NCBI GenBank assembly: GCA_000697335.1
Contig: JNEM01015035.1
Location: 1 to 32,139 of the forward strand
Source: Conidiobolus incongruus B7586
Taxonomy: Eukaryota; Entomophthoromycota; Entomophthoromycetes; Entomophthorales; Conidiobolaceae
DNA length: 32,139 nucleotides
Direction of reading: 5' to 3'
Shown in pieces: positions 10,863-21,259 of the stretch. The position numbers and the translations under genes are program-made. Each line of letters starts with the position of its first letter. Positions within the stretch are counted from its first letter, which is position 1. The notes below the pieces were generated by a model that ran no database searches, was not told the DNA's origin, and saw only the letters and a list, made by a program, of their open reading frames with translations.

Positions 10863-12194
10863 TCACGGATATTTATAACAATTAATAAATTTTGGATATA
10901 CGTGAAATTTCCATCCTTCTAGTCCACTATATAATGTATTCATTTCAATAAAAGAATATTGATCATGAATATTACGATTATTTTCAATGATGACCCGACG
11001 TAATTTGGAACAATTTTGAAAAATTCCAAAATTGAGATGCTTGAGATCAAAATATTGTAGCTCAATAGTGTTAAGATTATTTGAAGGAAATGGTGGTATA
11101 ATAAAATCGTCAAATAAATCCAAATTCACAGAATAAGTAAGAGCTAAGTGTTCCAAATATGGTGACTGTTTAACAATAATGATAAATATATGGTTAAAGA
11201 ATGCATCATAAGCCATGGATAATTTCTTCAAATTTGGGAGGGATAAATACATCTTCTCAGCAAACGAATTTAACTGCCATTGAAAGTTGGTGTATCGGAA
11301 GTCTGTCACTGAATTTAAAGTGGGAATGGATATATTTTGGAGGTCGTGGTGTGATTCAAATTGGTTGAGTATTGTAAATTTTCTTAAATGATTGGATTGC
11401 GAAAGAAAATTCAATATCTCTTGATCTATAAGATGGCTAGATATTGTCAAACTTTTAAGTTGGATATGTTTCAATAAAAATCGGTTTAAATGTGAGTGGT
11501 TCTTGGAATGAGAATCAATATATATAAGGTTTTCAAGGTTGGGAATATCTTGAGAAAGGAAGTGGCAGGGATTCGCACTAAGTGCATCGGTAAGATAATT
11601 GTAATCTACTCGTTTAGGATCTTTGGTTAGACTGGATACCAACTTGTAACAATCCTTGATTCGTAAAGATTTTAAAGATCCAGGAAATGAAAAGAGGTTA
11701 ATATCCTGTATAGTATCAAACCATTCAATAAAATAAGTACTTTCTAGAGCTAAGGTTTCTAATGATGTCAATTGTTTTAATAGTAGCTCAAAAGTCTGTG
11801 TTGGTATCGATAAATTGCAAATAGAGATATTTTTCAATCTGGGGCACTGTTTAGAAATTGGAAGGAAAAAATAGGGGTTGAATTCGCTACAAGTATTTAA
11901 AGTAGTGACAAACTTTCTAATGGGATGAAATAGCTGTGTAAATTTCTCAATGTGAGCATCTATATTAGAGGATTGTAAACAATCATTTTTTACTTCCAAT
12001 GTAATCATTTCTTTGTGGTGACGGGTATAATTCAAATATTGAAAAAGTATTGGTCTTAATTTTTGTCTTAAATAGTAATTAGATTGACTTAACTCCATAG
12101 TGTCAAGAATCGATAAATATACAGTAATATCGTGTAACTTGAGTACCAATTCCCAATTTGGTGTTTCAATCCTTTCATTTTCAGATCTGCTCAT
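10863..12194 (-). CDS. F-box-like/LRR (RNI-like) protein, intact
   Basis: Uninterrupted 443-residue member of the family. The F-box-like region starts at Trp14 (NWELVLKLHDITVYL) and runs through NYYLRQKLRPILF to about residue 51. LRR-like repeats follow (for example PRLKNISICNLSIPTQTF, TSLETLAL). Then come the central block DPKRVDYNYLTD ... CHFLSQDIPNLENL, further repeats, and the ending WKFHVYPKFINCYKYP, one residue longer than in its paralogues. No intron, signal peptide or membrane segment is seen, so a soluble cytosolic or nuclear protein is expected. Its likely role is substrate recognition for an SCF ubiquitin ligase, which is an inference from architecture. A GTCCCATA box lies about 103 bp upstream and a TATAAAAA at 12265-12272 is about 75 bp upstream. 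It is the closest intact match to the pseudogene at 1190-2345. Confidence 0.9.
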   Translation of the reverse strand: MSRSENERIETPNWELVLKLHDITVYLSILDTMELSQSNYYLRQKLRPILFQYLNYTRHHKEMITLEVKNDCLQSSNIDAHIEKFTQLFHPIRKFVTTLNTCSEFNPYFFLPISKQCPRLKNISICNLSIPTQTFELLLKQLTSLETLALESTYFIEWFDTIQDINLFSFPGSLKSLRIKDCYKLVSSLTKDPKRVDYNYLTDALSANPCHFLSQDIPNLENLIYIDSHSKNHSHLNRFLLKHIQLKSLTISSHLIDQEILNFLSQSNHLRKFTILNQFESHHDLQNISIPTLNSVTDFRYTNFQWQLNSFAEKMYLSLPNLKKLSMAYDAFFNHIFIIIVKQSPYLEHLALTYSVNLDLFDDFIIPPFPSNNLNTIELQYFDLKHLNFGIFQNCSKLRRVIIENNRNIHDQYSFIEMNTLYSGLEGWKFHVYPKFINCYKYP

Positions 12195-12609
12195 AATTAG
12201 TTTTTTATTAATTAATATTTTATGATATTTTGAAATTGAAAAAAATAACTCCTATATTTGAGTATTTTTATATTTAATTTTAAAATGAAATTAATTATGG
12301 GACTTATTTAATATTATTTTAAAGTGTAAATATTAATTTTCAAATTACTAATTTCAAAATTAAATTCAATTTTAAACTGACACTTAATTAATTTCTTGAT
12401 ATATATTTAAATTAACTTATTTATAAAATACGTATATAATTAAAATTATTTTTATTAAATATTTTAATTTTCATTCCTCACACACTTTCTATTTTTTTCA
12501 ATTTTTGTTTAAAGAAAATTAATTATAATGAAATTTGAAATAAAATTATTCATTGAGATAAAATTTATATTAAGTTTTTATTCAAATATTCATCAGGGAT
12601 GCAATATAA
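12195..12609. other. 5' flank of F-box gene, AT-rich
   Basis: Contains the TATAAAAA at 12265-12272 (minus strand) and the GTCCCATA box near 12297-12303 of the gene ending at 10863. The rest is AT-rich spacer running to the C-terminal remnant of the next pseudogene. Confidence 0.45.
12296..12303 (-). promoter_or_regulatory. GTCCCATA upstream box (F-box gene 10863-12194)
   Basis: The minus strand reads GTCCCATA about 103 bp before the ATG, followed about 25 bp downstream by the TATAAAAA at 12272-12265. It matches the boxes before the genes starting at 8973 and 26189. The regulatory role is inferred. Confidence 0.4.
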
Positions 12610-13850
12610 ATTGAATTACATAACATTTTATCAGTCCATTATATACCTGACAATTCCAAATTTTGAATTTAATATCATAATGGATCAATTCCTGCTGATT
12701 GTTATCAAAAACCATGCTTTATCATAGGAAATGAATGCCTTCTATTTATCGTTATAGTTATCAAAAATATCAAGCTTGATATGGTCTGTATTAACCCATA
12801 TAATTCTAAAGTCTTGAGGAGATTACATAGGAATAGTTGAAAAAAGTTATAACTATATTTTCCAAATTCATACTTAATAAATAATTAAAAATTCCAATGG
12901 ATGTAATTTTTTGATAATGAATTTAATTAATTAGAAATTATGATTTTAGTACATTCCTATCCTAGTCAAGTTGAAAAATACTAAATATAACTGGCAAACA
13001 ATAAAAATGATTGCAGGGTTGAGCGAATTCAAAACTCAGTATAATTAACAGAAGGTAGTTCCCAGTTGTTGCCGCTAAGCGCATCCATAATTGTATATTT
13101 TGATCAAGTTAGTTAATTGTTTTCTTGGTGATTAATATTTGAAGCCTTCTGAACCTGGTAGAGAATAAGATGTAGTATAATTTAAAAATGAGAATGCCTT
13201 CTTAAGAATTGATTCAGGATTGAAATACAACTGTTGTCAAAATCTGTGAATGAATAACTTTTAAGGTAAAGGTTAACAAGATTTAAGCAATGGACAAGTT
13301 TAATACTGGTATAATTGTTTGAATTGTTGTTATTTACGACTATTAGACCTTGTATCAATTGGAGTAAATCGTTTAATATTCAAATTTTTAAACTTGAAGA
13401 GAAAGTCGTCAACTTTAGCATCAACGTAACATTAGAACACTATCATATTGACTATAGACAAATCACCTAATAATTCAATTTCATTAACAAGGATCTCAAA
13501 GCGGTTATCAGAATAAATAAATGATCCAATTAAAGGATATTGTGTTGGCGACAAAACTCATATGGTAGTAGTATTATTTAGACATTAAAAAGCTATCAAT
13601 ATATAAATACTTTACATAATTTCTTATCAGATTAAACTCTGAACTGAATTTAATTTTATACTTAATCCTCTTTCGTCCCTTGATCTTTTCTGTGTAAGAT
13701 GTTTTGAGCGATATATTGGTGTTGCAAACCAATCCCAAAGTTTCAAAAATGATTGTTTTGTATTTGGATTTTATCTAACATCAGTCTTAATTCATTTATC
13801 ACTAATAATTTCAAATATATATATATCAAAATTCAACCGCAATTAATTTT
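12610..13850 (-). pseudogene. F-box-like/LRR family pseudogene, full span
   Basis: A decayed but full-length-span family copy. Near 13690-13770 the minus strand reads KTIIFETLGLV, matching LKAIIFETHD of the 7645-8973 gene. About 13620-13660 follows with KFSSEFNLIRNYVKYLYID, and about 13460-13520 with FEILVNEIELLGDLSIV, which is LRR-like. At 12611-12658 the family C-terminal signature survives as WNCQVYNGLIKCYVI. Between these points there are several stops and frame changes. The N-terminal 40 or so residues before KTIIF are poorly preserved. It abuts the truncated pseudogene to its right head to tail, suggesting old tandem duplication. Confidence 0.65.
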
Positions 13851-13912
13851 AATTTCCTTTTCAACTTTGAAATTGTGCTTTTCAACTATTTTGGAAATTG
13901 GATAATTTAAGT

Positions 13913-14515
13913 TTAGTTAATAAAATTTGAATGCTCACTATAATAAAAATGCAAATTCAAGAGATTTTGTGTGAAATTGGATATCATTTTGGGGCCATTA
14001 CCGATACCTAAACATTTTAAACTTTCAGGAATTAAAGTTATGTGTTGCCAGTAATTTAGTCTATTGAATTGATTTAAATTTGACTGGACAAAAACTTGCA
14101 AACTGTACAACTTTTCTAAAATGGTTCTCAATTTAGCTAAGGGAATGAAACTATCAGCTGAATAAAGAAAACTCAATTTGAGATATTGCTAACATTGGAA
14201 TTTAGAAATTAGAATTGAATTACTCTCTCATAGCCATTAAACATTCAATCAAATTTGATATTCTAAAACTGAAAATAAAAGTTTGAATTGCCTCATCAAT
14301 ACCCTCATGGCCTGTAGCTTTATCGCTTTGAAGCACAATTACCAATTTTTCCACAACTAGGAAACTTCATTCTCTTAAAAAGGCAGGGTTTACATTTATT
14401 TCTTAAATATTCAATAGAAAGATTCAATTCTCAAACATATCGCTTGGATAAAAAGTGCTGAAAATGTTTAAACTCAATGTGAAGAGTCAATATTTATTCA
14501 ATTTGGATTGCTTTG
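13913..14515 (-). pseudogene. F-box-like/LRR pseudogene, C-terminal half missing
   Basis: Remnant closest to the gene at 17588-18975. In frame-hopping order the minus strand gives FKHFQHFLSKRYV, LNLSIEYLRNKCKPCLFKRM (F-box-like), HEGIDEAIQTFIFSF and FIPLAKLRTILEKLYSLQVF. The last pairs with SIPLTTLRIVLKKLNCLEHL of that gene. An 87-codon open stretch (13913-14176) is all that remains uninterrupted. The DP block, later repeats and C-terminal signature are absent, and the next pseudogene begins about 60 bp further on. This is a deletion-truncated pseudogene. Confidence 0.65.
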
Positions 14516-14851
14516 AAGAAAATTGTAATTTTGATAAAAATTTGCGAATAAAATTAGTATTAATTTGAACTAATTAAAAATGCAATATATCAGATAACTA
14601 TGACTACTATTAATACTTTTAACTTGAGCTTTGGGAATGATATAATTTAATAATTAGAAATTCTATATTTGCAAAAATATCTAAGTTTTAAGTGATAAGA
14701 TCTATTCAACCATTTTAATAAGTGGAAGAATATCATTGATAGAGTTTTTATTTCGAATATATGACCATATTTTATATTGCTAGAATTATATAATTACTCT
14801 ATATATGATTGATAAAATAATATTGTAATAAGATCGATATATAAAATATAT
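14516..14851. other. AT-rich spacer, nothing recognised
   Basis: AT-rich flank between the truncated pseudogene and LTR-like copy B. No ORF or repeat similarity was recognised. Confidence 0.45.
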
Positions 14852-15187
14852 TGTCACTAATTGGGTGACTCCCTTCTACCCAAGTATTTTTACACCAACC
14901 AAATGCTTAGTCATTTCCCCCTTGCATGCCAGTTGCTTTCGCTCTATCTTTTAATTGGCCCTTGATTCAAGTCACCGGAGACACTCTTAAATCACCTTAC
15001 CCCACTCATTCTATATAAAGCCCTGCATTAGAGTTATTCTCAAGAAGACGAGCTCGATCTGGGTTCTTCCAGCTATTTGATTGAAACCAATAAACCCTTA
15101 TCTCCCAAGCAGTTACCTTGAATTCCCCAGATCTCTCTCATTTACCTAGCCCAATCCGGAAACGGCTTTCCTAAAACCTGTTAATAT
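14852..15187 (+). mobile_element. LTR-like repeat copy B (probable solo LTR fossil)
   Basis: The best-preserved copy of the roughly 335-bp repeat. It begins TGTCACTAATTGGGTGAC, which is typical of an LTR 5' end. It has a clear TATA box CTATATAAAG at 15011-15020, then CTCGATCTGGG, CCAGCTATTTG and CCAATAAACCC near 15088-15098. It closes after CCCCAGATCTCTCTC and CGGCTTTCC. The order TATA box, short transcribed segment, AATAAA fits an LTR promoter and polyadenylation region. No gag or pol remains beside it. AT-rich flanks make a target-site duplication impossible to call by eye. Confidence 0.65.
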
Positions 15188-16076
15188 ATATATATATAGA
15201 AAGAATGCTAAAGTATATATTTAAATAGACCTGAATTTTATTTCTTTCTGATAAAATTTATAAGCCTAGTATATTTACATTTAAAGAAAATTCAGCGAAA
15301 ATTAAAAAACAATTCTTAAACTAGGATTGTAAGATGGAAGCTATGTAAGATCAGAAATCAATATATTTTATTCACTTGTAAACTATACTTAGTTCAAATC
15401 AATATTATAATATACTGTTACAATATTGGGAAACTATATTTTCTATAATGTTTACTGAGATATAATGTATATCTGCATACTCAATAAATTGAATAACCTT
15501 TTCAACCAATATATCAATAGAACTTTATTTATCAAAATATATAATTCTTAAAAGTAATATAATATATAATTTTTTAAATTATTAGTGATATTGATAATAT
15601 TTAAATAGCTCAAGTAATAATGTCATTCTGATCAAAATATATCATTGAATTTCAACTTTTATAATCTAATTTTTAAAGGTATATAATACAAAAAATTGAA
15701 AATCTTTTTGATATATATATAATAATATTTTAAAAAAGAAATCTGAATATGATAGAATGACAAATTGTTTAGAATTTCATATCTAATTCTATTATTATAT
15801 GACCTCAAGGATACCATCCCAATATATACCTTAGTACCTAGTTTGAATACCAAAATATAATTATTTAAACTTTTTCTTTTATATAATATATAATCCAAAA
15901 TTGATATTAATACAAATTTCTAAATATAAAGCTTTTGATTGGTTGTGAAATAAATACTTAATACTTTATGAATTCAAATGATGATATCATATTAAAATTT
16001 ATAATTATGATATAGTATTAATATTAATTTCTAATAGTATATTGTATAATTAATTTAAAATTAGGTTTCAAAATAT
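15188..16076. other. AT-rich spacer
   Basis: AT-rich region between LTR-like copy B and a mariner element. A 79-codon open frame at 15659-15898 has biased AT composition and no recognisable motif, and I do not call it a gene. Confidence 0.45.
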
Positions 16077-16188
16077 TATCATAAAGTTGAAAAAATGGGA
16101 AATTTTTTAATTATTGATTTTCCAAACTTATTAGTTTTAGATAAAAAAAATATATACAAAACAAATAAGAAAATATATAATTTTGAAT

Positions 16189-16220
<32 letters not shown>

Positions 16221-17364
16221 GATATAAAAATAATTGTTTAAAATTGGTTATTAAATTTAATTATACTTAAACTAAATAATAATGATCAAAAGTTTTTTAT
16301 TTTAATATTAATAAAACTAAACCATAAACTTTTTAAATTATTTAAAATTTACAAGTAACTTTTAATAATAAAGTATTATTTAAATCAATAATGTATTACT
16401 AGATAAATTATTTTAAAGTTGAAAAAAAAATTATTTAAAACCTATTAAAATTTAAAATATTAATTTCAACTATTATTCTTTTAATTATTAATAAAGTATA
16501 AAAAAAATATTAAAAAACACCTTTTTATTTTAGTTAAAAAGTTATTAAGATACTTTAATATTAGTTATATAAGTATTTTATATTTATTAAAATTCAAATT
16601 TAAATTAATTAATAAAAATATAAAATTAATATTTTATAATTTAACTAAAGTTTAAAAAAAAGTTAAAGAAGTTATTATTAAATAAAACTTACTAGGGTAT
16701 AATTAAAAACTAAAGCTTTTATAGTAAATTATTATAATTAATGAATTTTAAATTTTTTGTATAATCTTATATTAAAATATAAATTAAAATATTAAATTAA
16801 GTTAAATTTACTTCTTTTATAAATTTTTTTAAATAAACACTATATTAATAAGTGAATATTAATTATTATAATAAATTATAATAGTATTTGTTATTCTTAT
16901 TTAACTTTTAAGGGAAAATTAATTAATAGTAAATTTTATATTTTTTAAATAAAATTATTTTTAATTGATATTCTTAATATAATTTAAAACCTATTATTTT
17001 ACATGATAATTTTAAAATATATAAAGTTAAAGTGGTAAAAAACTTTATAATCAAAAATAATTAGAAAAAACTACTACATCATATATATTCTTTAGATTAT
17101 AACTTATGTGATTATAATTGTTTTAAGTAATTAAAAAACTAGCTTATAAGAAAGAAAATTTTTACAAGAAAACTTAATTAGTTTATAAAACATAAAATTT
17201 TAGTCTTTAATAAAAAAAATTTTTTAAGTGTTAGAACTTTGTTAAAAGTATAGCAAAAAGTTATTAGAAATAAAAGAAATTATTAATTTTATAATATATA
17301 TTATATATCAAAATCTTTATTTTTTTCAATTGCAAAAAATTCCCATTATTTAAATTATAAAGTA
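16077..17364 (+). mobile_element. mariner element, lineage 1, full span, decayed
   Basis: A 1.29-kb element of the size expected for mariner. Its ends are inverted repeats: the left end contains AATGGGAAATTTTTT (16093 onward). The right end contains CAATTGCAAAAAATTCCCATTATT followed by TTATAAAGTA, and TA dinucleotides sit at both borders (mariner target site). Aligned with the copy at 21682-22991, it carries the same transposase order: an LTK/ARVAIV-like stretch, a first catalytic region near 16735-16750 (IINE, where D is now N), a HDN block (TTACATGATAAT near 17000) and a Y-rich third-D region. Many in-frame stops are present and most differences from the 21682 copy are C-to-T or G-to-A. It is a dead element. 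Confidence 0.8.
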
Positions 17365-17587
17365 ATAAAATAAATCCAAATTCTTTTAATTAATAAATCA
17401 GTAAGCTAACTCTATTTTCAAATTTAAAATCCAATAAATTAAAGTTATAATTGTGGAAGGATATATCAGAAACATTGATCATATATTTGGTACAATGATA
17501 TAACTAAAGCATAATTTAAAAGGTACATGATTAGTTATAAAAATACTAAATTTTAAAATAAATTTACTTAATATACAAATTAAATAA
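17365..17587. other. 3' flank of F-box gene
   Basis: Short AT-rich stretch between the mariner right end and the stop codon of the minus-strand gene that ends at 17588. No signal was recognised. Confidence 0.4.
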
Positions 17588-18975
17588 TCAATATTTATAA
17601 CAATGAATCCAGTCGTAATATACAAAGCACTTCCAATCCTTAAATTGATCATAATGTTTAACGAGGTTTTTGTTCTCATATTTTGGCCAATGTGTAGGAT
17701 GATCATATATATAGATTCGATTTATCTTCTTACAATGCTTCAATAATTCAAAATCGATACTTTTAAGATCAAATCTATAAAATTTGATAAATTTGATTTG
17801 ATTTTTGGGTAGTTCAGTTTTGAAACTCGATAAAATTATTGAGGAAATGATAGATAACTGAGTAAGTTTGGGCATATTTGGAATTATAGAATTGATTACT
17901 TCTTCGAAACCGTCATCATGAAGCATTGTCAAGTGAGTCAAGTTTGGAAAAAGTAGGTAGATTTTACGTGCTAAAGGGAAGGAACCGTAATGCCTTTGGA
18001 AGAAATGGAAACGTTTTACATATTGAAAAATGGGTAAATCGTAATTACTTAGCTCTTCTAGTGGGTCGCTATTTACTTGGAAAGTTAAGTCAGTTAAGAA
18101 ACTGCTTTGAGATAAATAGGACAAATTGCCTGGATTGAGTAGATTTATGTCCAAAGTAATTCTTTTAAGTTTGGGATGACTTCTTAAAAATTGATTAATA
18201 TTTTCGATAACACTGTTGGGATAGATCCCAATTTTACAAGAGTACAAATGAGAAAATTCGAAATCGAAAAAATGGATAGGCTTACGAAGACTAGATTCAT
18301 TAGTTAAGTCGTAAAACGCCTCTTCGGAGCCTTCGATAAAGTAGGGTAGGAATTTTTCGCACTTGGACATTTTTAAGGTTTGTAAACGAGTAGAAAGTGT
18401 AAATTCCTCATTTTCATTATCGTTAGGCCGTTGAATTAGTTTTAAATCTTCTAGGTTAAATGTTCCAAACAGTTTAATTTTTTTAACACAATTCTTAAAG
18501 TCGTTAGCGGAATGGATATGTCAACTAAGTAAAAAGTGCTCAATTTGGGACACTGATCACATATTGGAATTAAAAGATGTGTAATGAAGTACCTTTCAAT
18601 GTACAAGCCTTGAACAAATTTCTTAATACATTGAAATCTGTCACAAAATCGATTAATCAAAGCATCGATTTCATCCTGGCCTTTAAGCTTTCCAGTACCA
18701 CGCAGTATTTCCTCTTCTTGGGCACGAGTATAGAATCTCAACTTTCCAAAACGACATGATTTATATTTTTCGCTCAAATACCGATTGGATAGACTTAATT
18801 GATAAACATCCTGCTCTGATAGATATTGTTGAATATCCTTTAAGCCCAAAACCAAATTCCAATCATCCCCACTCAACTTTGATTGTTTGAATGGAAATAA
18901 AAATACTGATAAAAGCTTATCTAAAAAATTTGCATTCATGTGAGTTATGCATGATATTTTACATTGACTGGACAA
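17588..18975 (-). CDS. F-box-like/LRR protein with one frameshift
   Basis: Two frames together make one family protein. The first, from 18975 or an inner Met at 18939, has the F-box-like segment (DWNLVLGLKDIQQYL ... SNRYLSEKYKSCRF) and the first repeats up to LKKLNCLEHL. Near 18455-18460 the reading must shift to the frame that continues NLEDLKLIQRPNDNENEEF and runs to the stop at 17588. That frame contains repeats such as HPKLKRITLDI and the ending WKCFVYYDWIHCYKY. One additional base in the GGTTAAATG stretch would restore a continuous chain aligning with LESLVLEYLEIIQW of the 7645-8973 gene. The central DP block is not conserved. The N-terminus is 25 residues longer than in paralogues and includes LLSVFLFPF, so the ancestral start is probably lost (see findings). 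It could be a recent pseudogene or a sequencing artefact. Confidence 0.72.
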
Positions 18976-19499
18976 CTGATGTTTGGGATTTAAAGCATTT
19001 GGTTTATATTATGGGATTATATTAGACAAACAATAATGAACAAGATAATTATTATGAGATCAATATTTTGTAAACCATATAATCTCAATACAAATATATT
19101 CAAATTTGAAAACTCGAGTAAAGATAATAATCTTAAAAAATTATACCATACTTTTCATATTAGTTTCCTGAAAGTTTATATATAATAATTGAGCAAAAAT
19201 ATATTAATCTTAATTCTATCTTAATATTATTCATGACAATAATATACAAATATTTAATCCCCTGTTTGAAGTGTATAATTTTGATAAAACACATTAATAC
19301 TATTTTAAAATATAACTCATATAATTGATTTGAATTAAAAATATTACTTTGAATATTGAAACTTGATTGTTAGTTAGTTTATATAGTTAAAATTTGACTG
19401 TAGTGTTTTTTTCCAAATGTGACTGTCTAAATTTTAACCATATTTAAAAAGATCATACTATCACGAGTCAACTTGACATTACCTAAAATAGGATATAGT
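18976..19499. other. 5' flank of F-box gene, AT-rich
   Basis: Contains the ATCCCATA box at 19010-19017 upstream of the frameshifted family gene. The rest is AT-rich, with no recognised gene. The 19430-19499 part may belong to the membrane-protein relic that follows. Confidence 0.4.
19010..19017 (-). promoter_or_regulatory. ATCCCATA upstream box (F-box gene 17588-18975)
   Basis: The minus strand reads ATCCCATA, a one-base variant of the box found before three paralogues. It lies only 36 bp before the first ATG (18975), but about 110 bp before the residue that aligns with the paralogues' initiator Met. TATAAA follows within 10 bp. The role is inferred. Confidence 0.35.
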
Positions 19500-20046
19500 A
19501 GGAACATTTAAGTTCCACTTCCCTTGAAATAATCACTACAACACATAAGGACAAAGAGCGACAAAGAAGGCCAAAAGAAGTATAAGAGAACACATCACAA
19601 TAGCTAGATGAGCTATTCTGGTCATTTCTTTAACAGATCTAATAATTAATAAATAGTTTCCTCAGAGTTATAATATTTTATTCACACTAATTAACTATCA
19701 TTATGGTACTGTTACTTTCTATTTTCTCTCCTGTAACATTCAAAGAAGTTCCACTTGCAGAGTCACCTCAGACATCAGTATTCAGATTAGCATTTGTCCT
19801 GCTATGTGTAATGGTTAGCTGGGGAGGAACTTGGTTAACTACAGGAATTAATCGTTGAATAATGCGCTTGTGTCTACTAATGAGTTGGGGAATCCTTATA
19901 CATCAATGTGATGAATTCGTGGTGAATTCTTCAGCTCCTCATTGGCGGATCTTAGAGGTAGTTGACACATACATGTTAATAGTAATAGGATTATATTTTT
20001 TGAACCGGTGTATATTTCTGAGCATATATACTAAGCTGTTATATTG
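19500..20046 (+). pseudogene. relic of a multi-pass membrane protein (GPCR-like?)
   Basis: A locally GC-richer patch on the plus strand, opposite to every F-box gene. From ATG 19703 a frame runs MVLLLSIFSPVTF ... FRLAFVLLCVMVSWGGTWL, hits one in-frame TGA at 19856-19858, and resumes in the same frame. It continues IMRLCLLMSWGILIHQC ... SSAPHWRILEVVDTYMLIV ... YFLNRCIFLSIY, stopping at 20045-20047. At least three hydrophobic segments are visible. Upstream, 19523-19582 encodes a basic stretch (HKDKERQRRPKEV) and 19585-19653 a hydrophobic one (HITIAR, stop, AILVISLTDLII). A basic loop followed by hydrophobic helices, ending in a VVDTYMLIVIGLYFLN-type helix, recalls the third loop and last helices of rhodopsin-like receptors. 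The NP of NPxxY is absent and the identity is speculative. It is broken in several places. Confidence 0.4.
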
Positions 20047-21259
20047 ATAATAAACTTAATTTGTAAGAAGCATAATTATCAACAGTTTATACAAAATGAA
20101 GTTTATTTGACTAAATATGATTTTAATGCTTCCAATTAATTAAATGTAATAAATAATATTTAAACAATTGACATTTTAATTATTTATTGGTATATAAAAC
20201 TTTAATATTCACCATTAGTATGACTAGATTCACAAAAATTCGAATACTATTCAAATATTTAAACATTGAAATGATTTTCTTGCTGAATTAAAATGAAGGA
20301 TAATTTTTATAGGAGTAATTGAAAAATTAGTTTACTAAAACCAAATTAATGACAAAAATCATGATGTATTTTTTTAGTTGCAGCATAAGTTCAGGAGAAT
20401 TGTTCAACTCATATAACCTAACAATGATGTAATAATATTCAGACTATATCTAAGTTGAGCAAATGTACTCTATGATTTTAATTTTAACTAGACAATTTAA
20501 AAAATCAAATATCTTCATATCGATTATTAAATATATTTTCTTATTAAAATATACTAAAAGTTTAGATACTTCATTAGATTTTATATATTTCAGATTTATA
20601 TTTTGAATTGCTTTTTTTTATTTCAACTACAGTATTTTGTAAATTGAATTCAAGAAGGTTTCAATGTTATTTATTGAAATGTTGAACAGTGATATTTCCC
20701 AAATTGCAATGTTAAAGGATATACATGAAGTCAAAGTTGAAATAATAGCCATTAAGAACAATGTATAAACTCTATTTTACTATTATATTTTAGAATAACC
20801 TTTAATTATTTCCTAAGACGTATCAATAATCAAAATAAGTTTCAAAATATAATACTTTGAGGCAAATGTCTCACTATTATGATTCAGATATATAAATTCC
20901 CATGTATAAATATCAGATATATAATATCAAACAGAAAAATCTGAATATTTCCTAATTATTTTGAATGCTTAAAATGATATCTACACCGTTTCGGAATTTT
21001 CATTAAATATTCAATAGTTATATAAAATCAGATTTGGAAACACAATGATTCTGATTGGCTATTAAGTTTGATATTGAACTATATTCACTATATACCGATA
21101 TGCTTGAATTAATGTTATCAACTGAATTTAGAGATATCAAAACAAGGCATTTATAAATGTGGAATTACCTAATTGTTTCAATTAATAAAAGATGAATAAA
21201 ATTTTAATTATAAAATTGAAGGTCCAGAAAATATTGATAAAAGAATTGATTTATTCCAT
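20047..21259. other. AT-rich spacer, possible short coding relic
   Basis: Mostly featureless AT-rich DNA. At about 20648-20768 a 41-codon plus-strand stretch (EFKKVSMLFIEML ... LKDIHEVKVEIIAIKNNV) has less AT-driven composition than its surroundings and could be a fragment of a lost gene. I cannot assign it. Confidence 0.35.

Noticed and set aside
13913-14176. Small independent gene of 87 codons
   Set aside because: It matches an internal repeat of the family and its flanks contain the frame-shifted remainder; it is part of a pseudogene.
15659-15898. 79-codon minus-strand open frame
   Set aside because: Low-complexity Ile/Tyr/Lys composition with no recognisable domain. It lies between repeats, so it is likely a chance ORF.
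17926-18138. 70-codon plus-strand open frame
   Set aside because: Antisense shadow of the F-box-like/LRR gene at 17588-18975, which has the conserved family sequence.
19552-19652. 29-residue minus-strand hydrophobic peptide (MTRIAHLAIVMC...)
   Set aside because: It looks like a signal peptide, but stops at once with nothing to export. The overlapping plus-strand frames better match a membrane-protein relic.
19703-20046. Mitochondrial insert explaining the in-frame TGA (TGA as Trp)
   Set aside because: The peptide does not resemble any standard mitochondrial protein, and a single TGA is more simply a Trp codon mutated in this AT-biased genome.
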